DNA of 64,000 bases, from NCBI RefSeq assembly GCF_965137335.1, contig NZ_CBCRZD010000007.1; one strand, 5' to 3'. The notes under the pieces were generated by a model, which did not search any database, was not told the origin of the DNA, and was given only the letters and a program-made list of their open reading frames with translations. Origin of the DNA: Empedobacter stercoris. GTDB lineage: Bacteria; Bacteroidota; Bacteroidia; Flavobacteriales; Weeksellaceae. The position numbers were made by a program, and so were the translations under genes. This document shows, one piece after another, positions 35,235 through 44,500 of this stretch (position 1 is the stretch's first letter; every line of letters starts with the position of its first letter).

Positions 35235-35618
35235 TTATCTTCCTTTCATAAAAATCCAAGCTAATAATCCCCAACCGATAATCATAAAAAGACCTCCAAG
35301 TGGTGTAATTGGCCCTAAGAATTTAAGATTTGCATTCCAATAATCTGCAAACGATAACAAGTAGATACTTCCTGAAAAAACAAATGTTCCGGCAATTAAA
35401 CACCAAGCTGCAGAGCGTTCTAAACCACTGTTAAACTGGAAATACATTCCGACAGCTAACAACACAATTGCATGATAAATTTGGTAACGTACACCAACTT
35501 CAAAACTTGCTAATTTTTCAGCAGGTAAAAACTTTTTGAATGCATGAGCACCAAAAGCACCTAATATAACTGCAGTCATTCCATATAATGATGCAATTGT
35601 CAACACAAGATTTTTCAT
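35235..35618 (-). CDS. DUF423 family membrane protein
   Basis: 127 residues with four transmembrane helices. The family signature GAFGAHAFKKFLPAEKLASF is followed by VGVRYQIYHAIVLLAVG and SFADYWNANLKFLGPITPLG. DUF423 (YwdK/YgdD) proteins are small inner-membrane proteins of unknown function. It lies 17 nt downstream of tsaB on the same strand, so the two are probably co-transcribed. Confidence 0.92.
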   Translation of the reverse strand: MKNLVLTIASLYGMTAVILGAFGAHAFKKFLPAEKLASFEVGVRYQIYHAIVLLAVGMYFQFNSGLERSAAWCLIAGTFVFSGSIYLLSFADYWNANLKFLGPITPLGGLFMIIGWGLLAWIFMKGR

Positions 35619-35635
35619 AATTATCTCTTATATAG

Positions 35636-36307
35636 TTATTCAGATTTCTTTTTTCCAGCCACAAAATCTTTCAGATAATAGGGCTCAAAATATGCAACAT
35701 CTTCAAATGATTTTTGAGTAAATTTTTCTTCCGAAACACGAATCATATCCTTTGCAGATGGAAAAGCTTGCACAAAAGTAGCGTTTAAATGCGACAATAT
35801 TTCTTGACATTTTTCTGCTCCATCACCAACAAAAATAATTTTCTTTCCTTTCAACTCTTCAAAAGAAGTATCGTCAATTACTTTTGCTTCGGTTTCTGTC
35901 AACTGATTTCCTTGTCTATCAAACAAAGCTGTATAAACCTCCATTCGTCTTGCATCAATCATTGGAATAATATAATCCACCTCTTGGTTAAGTTGCGACT
36001 CAGCTAAAATTTGCAATGAATTAATTGCCATTAAAGGAATATCAGAACCATACGCAAACCCTTTGGCAGACGAAACACCAATTCGTAAACCGGTATAAGA
36101 ACCTGGACCTTTTGACACACAAACAGCGTCGATATCTTTCCAATTTATTTCAGCACCTTGTACACACCAATCTACAAACTGATTCAGTTTTTCGCCATGT
36201 GCATAGTTTTCTTCATTTTCTTCAACCAGACAAAGTTGAACGCCATCTTTAGCAATCGAAACTGAACAATTTTTTGTTGAAGTTTCTAAATTTAAGATTG
36301 TTGCCAT
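35636..36307 (-). CDS. tsaB: tRNA threonylcarbamoyladenosine synthesis protein TsaB
   Basis: The start is placed at ATG 36307 (MATILNLETSTKNCSVSIAK), six codons inside the open frame, because this is the family N-terminus; length 223. TsaB works with TsaD and TsaE to make the t6A modification at position 37 of tRNAs reading ANN codons. Marks are SKGPGSYTGLRIGVSSAKGF, the ASKHA-like strand starts and MIDARRMEVYTA. The DUF423 gene follows. Confidence 0.93.
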   Translation of the reverse strand: MATILNLETSTKNCSVSIAKDGVQLCLVEENEENYAHGEKLNQFVDWCVQGAEINWKDIDAVCVSKGPGSYTGLRIGVSSAKGFAYGSDIPLMAINSLQILAESQLNQEVDYIIPMIDARRMEVYTALFDRQGNQLTETEAKVIDDTSFEELKGKKIIFVGDGAEKCQEILSHLNATFVQAFPSAKDMIRVSEEKFTQKSFEDVAYFEPYYLKDFVAGKKKSE

Positions 36308-36388
36308 GCTGCAAAGATACATCACGAAAATTAGATGATTTGTGTTTGATAAGATGATTTTCTATTGGAAATAAAGAAAAATTGAACT

Positions 36389-37705
36389 CTAATCCAACGT
36401 AATTGGAATTCCTGCATAGAAATCCAGTACTTTTTGTTTGAAAACGTAATTGTATTTTGCTTGTAACATTTGTGATTCTGCAACCATCAAATCATTACGC
36501 GATCGGTTAAAATCATATTGATTAATCACTCCTGCATTATACGATTTTTGTGCAAAATCGTACGAAATCTTAGCATATTTCACCGCTTCTTTAGACGAAT
36601 CGTATGATGCATAAGAACTATTGACTTCGAAATAGGCAGATTGCACATTTTTCAAAATATCTTGTTTAGATTGCAGAAGATTAATTTTCATCAAATCTTC
36701 GTTAATTAATGCTTTCTGAATATTAATTTTGTACGAATATTGGTTCCAAATCGGAATCGAAACTCCTACGCCAAATACTGCTGTTACATTATGCCCCAAT
36801 TGATCTAACAACGCATCTTGACGCAATCGCTTGTTGAAATATTGCAAATAATTTGTACCAAAATTGAAAGTTCCTGTTATTTTTGGGAACAATGATGTTC
36901 GTGTAATTTCTGTTTCTTTCGTAGCAACATAAATCTGTAATTCGGCATACTTAACAGCAGGTTGATTTTGATAAGCCGTTTCTACGACATCTTCTAAATG
37001 ATACAATTGTGAATTGATATTATCTGGAATTTTAACATCCGTTACACTAAAATCACGGTAATCGTTAAGTTGTAACAACATTGCTAAATTGAATAAAGCA
37101 CGTTCTATTTCGATTTGTGCATTGACTACTTCGCGCGTATTTGTCGCAACTTCAGATTCGGATTGTGCTACAACTGATTGTGCAACGCTCCCTGCTTTTA
37201 ATTTCTTTTTATTCTGATCTAATAATTGTTTGGAAATATTTAAGTTTCCGACCGCAACCTGTTTCAATTCTTTGTTTAATAAAACAGCCAAATAATAATT
37301 TGCTATTTGAAGCGAAATATCATTTACCGTTATTGCCGTTTGAATTTTTGACGCTTCTAATTCCAAAGCTGCTTTATCTTTGTTCAATTGAACAACTCCT
37401 CCACTGTAAATATTGATGCTTGATTGTACTCCCAACGAATGTGCAAATTGATAATATCCTTTTTCAATAACAGGATTATACGTTCCAATTGTAAAATTAT
37501 TATCCACATATCCCGAAACCGTAGGCAACCACGCATTATAGGTTTGTTCTAAATTTTTGTTGAATAATTCTTGGTTGATGGTATTTTGTTGAACAGTCAA
37601 ATTATTTTTTGAAGCATATTCAATACACTTTTCTATGGTCCATTCTTCTTGAGCAAATGAATGAATTGAAGCTAAAAATGTTAAAGCAAAAAATAATTTT
37701 TTCAT
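36389..37705 (-). CDS. TolC family outer membrane efflux protein
   Basis: 438 residues with a signal peptide (MKKLFFALTFLASIHSFAQ). It has the two-fold TolC pattern: an N-terminal EEWTIEKCIEYASKNNLTVQ repeat start, long coiled-coil helices (about 170-230 and 330-400) and strand pairs such as SSINIYSGGVVQLNKD and VGVSIPIWNQYSYK. It forms a trimeric channel-tunnel for efflux or type I secretion. No RND or membrane-fusion gene is adjacent, so its partners lie elsewhere. Confidence 0.9.
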   Translation of the reverse strand: MKKLFFALTFLASIHSFAQEEWTIEKCIEYASKNNLTVQQNTINQELFNKNLEQTYNAWLPTVSGYVDNNFTIGTYNPVIEKGYYQFAHSLGVQSSINIYSGGVVQLNKDKAALELEASKIQTAITVNDISLQIANYYLAVLLNKELKQVAVGNLNISKQLLDQNKKKLKAGSVAQSVVAQSESEVATNTREVVNAQIEIERALFNLAMLLQLNDYRDFSVTDVKIPDNINSQLYHLEDVVETAYQNQPAVKYAELQIYVATKETEITRTSLFPKITGTFNFGTNYLQYFNKRLRQDALLDQLGHNVTAVFGVGVSIPIWNQYSYKINIQKALINEDLMKINLLQSKQDILKNVQSAYFEVNSSYASYDSSKEAVKYAKISYDFAQKSYNAGVINQYDFNRSRNDLMVAESQMLQAKYNYVFKQKVLDFYAGIPITLD

Positions 37706-37740
37706 AAACTATTCTGATCAGAGATTTAAAGATATAAAAT

Positions 37741-37779
37741 AAGTCGAATTTCTAATCAAAATGTTACGAAATCCGACTT
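37741..37779 (-). terminator. Possible terminator of gldB-gldC
   Basis: The imperfect stem AAGTCGAATTT/AAATCCGACTT (37741-37751 with 37769-37779) lies beyond the gldC stop. The T-rich tail on the minus strand is weak (ATTTTATAT), so confidence is limited. Confidence 0.4.
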
Positions 37780-37804
37780 AAAGTTTTTTTAGGATTAAAT
37801 TATT

Positions 37805-38131
37805 TTAACCTTTAATTTTAGAAGCAATTGCAAATTCTTCTGCAAAAGCAGCAATTCTTTCTGCCACCTCTTTTTCCTCTGTTGCTCTTTCGTACGAACT
37901 TGACATCGAAATTAGAATTTGATGAAAGAAACGTTTCATATCATCTTGCGTCATATCTTTTGTCCACAAATCGATACGTAAAGCTTCTTTCGATTTATCA
38001 TCCCAAACAGAAAGTAACATTGCTTTTGTTTCTTCGTGACTAATACCACCATCTGGCGCATTCCAAGTCATTTTTTCTGGCACGTGATTTTCGTCCAATT
38101 CAATCTCTACAGTAATATTTGTTGTTCTCAT
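37805..38131 (-). CDS. gldC: Gliding motility protein GldC
   Basis: 108 residues, cytoplasmic, matching GldC throughout (TTNITVEIELDENHVPEKMT, WNAPDGGISHEETKAMLLSV, DLWTKDMTQDDMKRFFHQ). GldC supports gliding in Flavobacterium but is not strictly required. It follows gldB after 18 nt, the known gldB-gldC order, and nadE lies divergently upstream as in other Flavobacteriia. Its presence does not prove that the organism glides. Confidence 0.93.
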   Translation of the reverse strand: MRTTNITVEIELDENHVPEKMTWNAPDGGISHEETKAMLLSVWDDKSKEALRIDLWTKDMTQDDMKRFFHQILISMSSSYERATEEKEVAERIAAFAEEFAIASKIKG

Positions 38132-38149
38132 AACTTCTACTTATTTAGT

Positions 38150-39199
38150 TTATTTCACAAAATGGTAAACTTTACCATCAATTGTTTTTGTTGTATAATT
38201 TGCTGAATTATTTCCTTCTAATGCTGGTTTGTATTTCGAATCCTTGAAGATTTTCTGCCCATCCATATCATCTAATAAAGCTTTCAGTTCAACTTTAGGG
38301 TTCTCTTTCATGTATTGACGAATAATTTGCAAACCAATCCAAGCCGCAATTCTACCAGGAGAATCTTGTTCTATTTCGTTGTTAAATTTTGAAAAAGGAC
38401 TTAATGCCAAAAATCGTTTATCTAACGAAGCATCTGAACTAAATACATAATTTTGTTCGACAAAAAAGTTCCAAATTTGTCCTTCATTGTCAATACACCA
38501 TTGTATTTGTTCTGGCGTATAACCAACTTTATATTCGTCTGCCGTATCTACTAATAAAGCATCTTGCAAAATTAATTTCTTCCCTTCGTAAATCATTTTA
38601 TCAATAAATAATTGATTTCTTGGGCTAAATGTTACCACATCATTTGCTATCGCATCAACTGCCTGAGATGGTAAACGATTAAGATCTAAATTAATTCGCA
38701 AATAACGTTCAACACCAATACTATCATACAGCTTATTTTTTGAGCCTAAATAGGCATCCATTGCGATAAACATTAAGCCAGATTGCTGACTAAACATCAC
38801 AGGATAATCGATATTTTGCAAACCTGATGAATAGGTATAAATAGTTGGAATTTTATATTCAGGAAAATAAAATTGGTAACGTTGAAACATTGGAGTCAAC
38901 ATTTGATTTAATTCTTTAAAATCTCCAAAAACTTTTCTTGATTGTCCATAAATACTCAATTCTTCTTTATTACGACGTTGGTTTTCCCAAATACTATCCG
39001 TTGTTTTAGCATCAAAAAAGAAAGGATAATCTTTTCGTAAAGTCGTTAATGGGATAGAGTCGTTAAAAAAATCTTGGCTGATATCATGAATGTTTAATTG
39101 AACATTTTGTTCTTTAACATCTACTTCCCACGATTTCTCTTTTTTGCACGATGTAAATAAAATTAAACTCGCAAAAGCTAAGCCATATACAAATTTCAT
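38150..39199 (-). CDS. gldB: Gliding motility lipoprotein GldB
   Basis: 349 residues with a lipoprotein signal (MKFVYGLAFASLILFTSCKK, Cys at 18). Family marks include DFFNDSIPLTTLRKDYPFFF, PEYKIPTIYTYSSGLQ, a VERYLRINLDLNRLPSQAVD-type segment and IAAWIGLQIIRQYMKENP near the C-terminus. GldB is needed for gliding and for stability of the type IX secretion machinery in Flavobacterium. It is co-transcribed with gldC. Confidence 0.93.
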   Translation of the reverse strand: MKFVYGLAFASLILFTSCKKEKSWEVDVKEQNVQLNIHDISQDFFNDSIPLTTLRKDYPFFFDAKTTDSIWENQRRNKEELSIYGQSRKVFGDFKELNQMLTPMFQRYQFYFPEYKIPTIYTYSSGLQNIDYPVMFSQQSGLMFIAMDAYLGSKNKLYDSIGVERYLRINLDLNRLPSQAVDAIANDVVTFSPRNQLFIDKMIYEGKKLILQDALLVDTADEYKVGYTPEQIQWCIDNEGQIWNFFVEQNYVFSSDASLDKRFLALSPFSKFNNEIEQDSPGRIAAWIGLQIIRQYMKENPKVELKALLDDMDGQKIFKDSKYKPALEGNNSANYTTKTIDGKVYHFVK

Positions 39200-39274
39200 T
39201 GCTTGGTTATTTAGCTAACAAAAATAGTAAAATAATCGGTAGTATTTTCAACCCTAATTTTTTTCATAATCTGC

Positions 39275-39282
39275 TATCTTTG
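39275..39282 (+). promoter_or_regulatory. Predicted -7 element of nadE
   Basis: TATCTTTG matches TAnnTTTG exactly, 18 nt before the nadE ATG. No clear -33 TTTG is present. Confidence 0.4.
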
Positions 39283-39299
39283 AAATAAATTATTACACT

Positions 39300-40094
39300 A
39301 TGCAAACTGAAAAAGTTGTAGAATATATTGTTACTTGGTTGAAAGATTATTTGGAGACAGCACACCAAAAAGGCTTTGTGATTGGAATTTCGGGCGGAAT
39401 AGATTCGGCTGTAACCTCAACACTTTGTGCGATGACAGGTTATCCTTTACTTAATTTGGAAATGCCTATTCACCAAGAAAAAAATCAAGCAGATAGAGCT
39501 AAACGTCATATCGAATGGCTGAACGAACAATTTTCTTCACCAATTGATTCAATAGAAGTTGATTTAACAACCACTTTTGATGCAATGGTCTCGGCTTTAC
39601 CAAAAACGGAAACAACAGATAAAGTGAATTTAGCTTTAGCTAATACGCGTGCTCGTTTGCGTATGACAACACTTTATTATTTTGCTGGTTTACACAATTA
39701 TTTGGTTGCAGGAACTGGAAATAAAGTCGAAGATTTTGGCGTTGGTTTTTATACAAAATATGGTGATGGTGGTGTAGATCTTAGTCCAATTGCTGATTTG
39801 ATGAAATCGGAAGTGTATGAAATTGCACGCTTTTTAGGAATCAATACGGATATTCAAAAAGCTAAACCAACCGATGGTTTGTTTGGTGATGATCGTTCGG
39901 ATGAAGATCAATTGGGAGCAAATTATGATGAATTGGAATGGGCGATGAAAGCGAAAGAAGCTGGACAAACTGCAGATGATTTTGAAGGAAGAGAAAAAGA
40001 AGTTTTCGAGATTTATTCGAGATTAAATCGAATCAATCAACATAAAATGGTTCCAATTCCGATTTGTGATATTCCTGAGGAGTTGATGAAGTAA
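39300..40094 (+). CDS. nadE: NAD(+) synthase, ammonia-type
   Basis: 264 residues, so it lacks the glutaminase domain and should use free ammonia. It converts deamido-NAD+ to NAD+ with ATP. The PP-loop GISGGIDSAVTSTLCA lies near residue 29. Also seen are LANTRARLRMTTLYYFA, GTGNKVEDFGVGFYTKYGDG (deamido-NAD contacts) and the C-terminal NQHKMVPIPICDIP. It is divergent from gldB and closed by its own terminator. Confidence 0.96.
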   Translation: MQTEKVVEYIVTWLKDYLETAHQKGFVIGISGGIDSAVTSTLCAMTGYPLLNLEMPIHQEKNQADRAKRHIEWLNEQFSSPIDSIEVDLTTTFDAMVSALPKTETTDKVNLALANTRARLRMTTLYYFAGLHNYLVAGTGNKVEDFGVGFYTKYGDGGVDLSPIADLMKSEVYEIARFLGINTDIQKAKPTDGLFGDDRSDEDQLGANYDELEWAMKAKEAGQTADDFEGREKEVFEIYSRLNRINQHKMVPIPICDIPEELMK

Positions 40095-40099
40095 AACTA

Positions 40100-40136
40100 A
40101 ACCCGAATTTCGTAGTTCGAATTTCGGGTTGTTTTT
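40100..40136 (+). terminator. Terminator of nadE
   Basis: The stem AACCCGAA/TTCGGGTT (40100-40107 with 40123-40130), with an inner TTCG/CGAA pairing, is followed by GTTTTT. Confidence 0.7.
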
Positions 40137-40183
40137 ATATATTTGTAATAATCATAACAGATTATAAACTAATTTTTTAAAGT

Positions 40184-40425
40184 ATGAAAATGCAAGAAAT
40201 CTATATTGTAGAGCCATCTACATCTGAAGAAGCGAAAGCTTTAAGAGCTTTTGCTAAAGCTTTAAAGATAAAAATTACAAAACAGAATAATTTAAATTCT
40301 ATTGATAACTTTGAACTATCAAAGAACAAAAGAAAATATTAGATAGTCAAAAAGATTTACCATTATCTGAATACAAGGATAATATAGAGTTTTTAGCCGA
40401 ACTAAAAAGCGAATATGGACTATAA
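40184..40425 (+). pseudogene. Decayed antitoxin (DUF2683-like) of a RelBE/ParDE pair
   Basis: ATG 40184 opens MKMQEIYIVEPSTSEEAKAL then RAFAKALKIKIT, typical of the small Bacteroidota antitoxins that precede RelE/ParE toxins, and reads into TAG at 40340-40342. One extra A in the short A-run at 40321 would restore LSKEQKKILDSQKDLPLSEY and continue to TAA at 40423-40425, overlapping the toxin ATG by 11 nt as in an intact module. The restored length is about 80 residues. Confidence 0.7.
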
Positions 40426-40713
40426 AGTTAATGTTTCTCTTATTGCAAGAACAAACATTAGAGAAGCTGTAGCTTATTATAAAGAAAGTGCAACTATAAA
40501 AGTTGCGAAAAGCTTTGTGAAAGAATACGAATCAAATGTAAAAAATATTGTCCCAAATCCTTTTTATCAAGTTCATTATAGAGATCATAGAGGAAATCAA
40601 TGAAAAAATTTCCTTACATCATTTTTTATACACTTGATGAGTATAATAAAATTATCTATATAAAAGCGGTTTTCAACACACATAAAAACCCGGTAAAATA
40701 TCCGAAATTATAA
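40415..40713 (+). pseudogene. Decayed RelE/ParE-family toxin
   Basis: The first 62 codons (MDYKVNVSLIARTNIREAVA then YYKESATIKVAKSF) fit the RelE/ParE N-terminus. The frame stops at TGA after GGNQ (40603). One base near 40595 restores the rest: MKKFPYIIFYTLDEYNKII then YIKAVFNTHKNPVKYPKL, the usual C-terminal strands. With the antitoxin also broken, the whole module is probably dead. An intact relative would cleave ribosome-bound mRNA or poison gyrase. Confidence 0.75.
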
Positions 40714-40716
40714 AAC

Positions 40717-40748
40717 AAAAAACTCAGTATTGCTACTGAGTTTTTTTA
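40717..40748. terminator. Bidirectional terminator
   Basis: The stem AAAAAACTCAGTA/TACTGAGTTTTTT (40717-40729 with 40734-40746), with a TTGC loop, lies between the dead toxin gene and the convergent VanZ-like gene, whose stop overlaps it. Confidence 0.8.
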
Positions 40749-41113
40749 TGTTGTAAATAATAAATTATTGCAATGTAAGCAAGTGCGATTCCGGATAAAT
40801 TTGCCATCAAATCGACAAAATCAAAACTACGATGTAATGATGTTAAAACGCCTTGTAAAATTTCGATAAGGAAACTAATCAAAAACGGAATTATCATCAA
40901 GCGTAGGTTTGTTAATTTGTAGGTGACAAATAATAATATCGTCATCAATCCAAACATTCCACAATGTACAACTTTATCTAAATTATCAATCTCCAAGAAG
41001 ATTTCTAATTCTTTGATTGTACTTAATTTTGAGAAATTCTCTTGTGGAAGCAAGGTCAAATAAAACACCAAGCCTACATAAACAAAAAATATTATTTGTT
41101 TTGTCTTATGCAC
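40733..41113 (-). CDS. VanZ-like family membrane protein
   Basis: 126 residues with four transmembrane helices. VanZ-like features are IFFVYVGLVFYLTLLP near the start, LDKVVHCGMFGLMTILLF in the middle and SFLIEILQGVLTSLHRSFDF then VDLMANLSGIALAY near the end (conserved Glu, Gln, Asp, Asn). The role is unknown apart from weak teicoplanin resistance in some VanZ proteins. Its start overlaps the gcvH stop region by 8 nt, so the two are translationally linked. Confidence 0.88.
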   Translation of the reverse strand: MHKTKQIIFFVYVGLVFYLTLLPQENFSKLSTIKELEIFLEIDNLDKVVHCGMFGLMTILLFVTYKLTNLRLMIIPFLISFLIEILQGVLTSLHRSFDFVDLMANLSGIALAYIAIIYYLQHKKTQ

Positions 41114-41486
41114 CGATTAATTCTCCGTAAGCAGCTGGGTCTAATAAAGCATCTAATTGAGAAGCATCTTCAATTTTCACTTTGATGATCCATCCTTTTC
41201 CGTAAGGATCAGTGTTAATTAATTCTGGTTCTCCTTCTAATTCTGTATTGAATTCTACTACTTCTCCACTAATTGGCATAAATAAATCAGAAACTGTTTT
41301 TACTGCTTCTACTGTCCCAAAAACTTCTTCTTGACCTAAAGTTTCTCCTTCAGTTTCTACATCAACATAAACGATATCTCCTAACTCTCCTTGTGCGAAA
41401 GCGGTAATACCGATAGTTGCTACGTCTCCTTCTACAGAAATCCACTCGTGATCTTTACTGTACTTTAAATTGTTTGGAATGCTCAT
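41106..41486 (-). CDS. gcvH: Glycine cleavage system H protein
   Basis: The start is placed at ATG 41486 (MSIPNNLKYSKDHEWISVEG), 19 codons inside the open frame, as in family proteins; length 126. It carries the aminomethyl group between GcvP, GcvT and GcvL on a lipoyl arm. The lipoylated Lys is in FGTVEAVKTVSDLFMPISGE. It starts 20 nt after sprA ends and overlaps the VanZ-like gene. The gcvP and gcvT genes are not in the window. Confidence 0.96.
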   Translation of the reverse strand: MSIPNNLKYSKDHEWISVEGDVATIGITAFAQGELGDIVYVDVETEGETLGQEEVFGTVEAVKTVSDLFMPISGEVVEFNTELEGEPELINTDPYGKGWIIKVKIEDASQLDALLDPAAYGELIGA

Positions 41487-41505
41487 ACTGTTTGTTTTAT
41501 TGTTT

Positions 41506-44500
41506 TTAATTTCCGAATGTAAAGGTAGCACTAAATCCGGCACGAATTTGAGAAATTGGAAAAGCTGTTGAAATTTTATATTTACTCATCATCTGATCCC
41601 AATAGAATCTCAAGTTCAAATTCTTGCTCACATTATAATCTGCGGTTAATTTAAACGACATAATTCGTTGTCCACCTGTAATTTGCGAATCTCCATAAAT
41701 ACTTGTTGGCGTATTTGGATTTTGTAAATCATCAAAGTTATAAATTACTTTTCTGATTGTTGTTTGATTATCTCTTAACGAAAAATCTCCTCGAATATTC
41801 AAATCTCCTTTTACCGTTTTTTGACTTCCTTGGTAACGAATCTTCATCTTGAAATCTTTGAAAATATAACCAAATCCTATAATATATTCCGATCCATAAT
41901 CTTCTGTATACGTATAATTTGTTGTACTTAAAGACAATAAACGATCTCTGTTGTATTGCGCTCTCAACTGCATACTGTTACGGAACGTTAAATCTACTCC
42001 TAACAATGGCGAGAACGATTCGATCATCGTTACAGCTCCATATAAATTCTGCGTATAGAAATTTCCGTTCTCATCTCTTCCTGTCACTTGTCCGCCAGAC
42101 ATAATACCTGTATCTAACATAAAGTTTGGATTCGACTGAACTCCTGTTGCTGTATACGTTGAATTATACGCACTCGAAATTTCGACATTATCAAAATATT
42201 TATTGACAATTGGAATAGATTTTAAACCTGTATACGCCACTCTCCAGTTCGGAACTGGAATAGATCGATTGTATCCTAATTTTGAAGAACCTGCATCTTT
42301 TCCTTGTACTGCAGCTAAAAAGGCTGGTAAAAGAACATCAGAACTTCTTGCGTTAAAGCCTTCATAATATCCCATTCCATCTTTGTTTCCACTTCCTCTT
42401 TTTTGTGCTAAGCGCTCAGAAATAGTTTTGGTATTCGTTAAGAATTGATCAAAAATAGCATCACCATCTTTAAAAGCTGTTTTGATGTTAACTGTCGAAA
42501 TATTAAGATTTGTTAATTCGTCTATGTAAGGATTTGCCACATCAAGATTAAATCCTGAATGATAAATACGGCGATCTTTCATGCGTTTTGCATTCAAATC
42601 TATTCGTAAATCTGGAATAGGTTCAATTAATGCTGTAGCGTTAAAATCAGTTCCTTTTGTAATTTGATAAGCATCTGTCATCAACTCATCTCCTACAATT
42701 AAAGCTCTTTCAACTAACTGACGTTTGATATCGAATTGTGTTCCGTATACAAAACCTAAACTTGGTCCGTTTTTACCATCAACACCAAAGAAACCTGGCT
42801 CGTATAATAATCCTGGAATTACAGCTCCGTTGCGTTGATTATAAGTAAAATTAGCACGTTTTAATGATGATAAAACCATCCAACCATAATCTTTGGCTGT
42901 AAATTTATGTTTGAATTTGTACGCTGATTTCTTATTTGTTCGACGTTTTTTAGAGAATAATGTTGTGTAAACTGTATTCAATGAATCAATCTCTTGACGA
43001 CGACCTTTCAAAATAGAATCGTAACGTTTGTAACCTTTAAATTCTGGATAGAATTTCGCGAAATCTAAATCTCCAATCAAATTGATTGAGTTTGAATTCT
43101 GTGCCGTTCCTTTTCCTAAATTAACTGGTCGAGTTGAAGTTGATCCATCTGGATTAATCACTTCTGTTTCGAAATTACGATAAGCAGTAGAAGTTGCCAT
43201 CCAGTTATAATTTGACGTAAAACCTGTTTCGACATTCATCCAATTTAAATACGGGAAGAATTTCAATGGTAATTTATAATTCACCTGAAATTGCTGATCA
43301 TATTGCACAGGACGACCAATGGTAAACATGTTTTGCCAAATCATATCTTGATCTGCACGTTGGAAAGTCGTTCCATCATTCAACGTCATTGTCGAAGATG
43401 TTAAATCTAAACGCAATGATTTTGTTAAATCAAACCCTAAATTATATTGCCAATTGAACAAGAAATTGTTACTATACGTTGGACGAATCAAACTTGAAGA
43501 TCCTCCTCCTAAATATTGACTAATATCACGGTATTGTCTTTCGCTGTATGTACGCGCAATTTCGGTACGGAAAGAGAATCGTGTTGGCAATGGATTGATA
43601 TTAAACTCTCGAATAAATTGTAAATATTTGCTCGATTCTTCTTTTGGTTGAACCATTCTCCATTTTTTAAATGGTTCGTATGATTTTCCTCTAAATCCGT
43701 ATGTATAATTCAACGAAGCTCTCAGTTGCTGATTAACGTTGTATTGTGTATAGATATCACGATAATAATTATCCGAATACATCATCGACAAAGAGAAGTT
43801 CGATGGATCATAAAAACGAACAGGATTATTGTTATTCGTTGATCTAACTTTGCGAACATTGTTAAATGCAAAACTTTTGTATTGCGTATAAGTTCGAACA
43901 ACTTTTTCTAATTCAGCTTTATTAGGCGCTTCATCAAAAATAATATCGTTGTCTAACGGATTGTATTTTGGATCGACAAAACTTTCTTGAATCGTAAAAT
44001 CGAACGGAATTTCCATTCCCCATTTCTTCGGTAAGAATTTGTCTAATTTTACTTGTGCATTCAAGGCATATTGCAATGATTCGTCTTGATTACGATTCGC
44101 AGGACCTTGATCTATCGCTCCAAATCCTACAGAACTTGTACTTCCCGAAACTTGAACATTGGCAAAATCTCCTAAATTAAATTGCACATTGGCTGCTGCT
44201 GCATATCCACCTTTGTTATCAATTTCGCTTAGACGAAGTTCGTTCACCCAAAGTAATACTTCTTTTTCTGAAGAACCAGAAGTGTTACGTACCCCAATCA
44301 TAATCGATGATACATTACCAAGCGTTGGACGTCCTTTTACGTAAACTGTTTTGTTTGGATTTTCTTGATCGAACGCAAAATTAAAACGTTGCAATGTACT
44401 GAAGCCATCTAAATCCCTTTGTTTTTTTGCATCTGTAAACAAGTCTGTATTCAGATCAATAAAGTTTTCATCTGGCCAAACTGCACTTTCTGTTGTTGCG

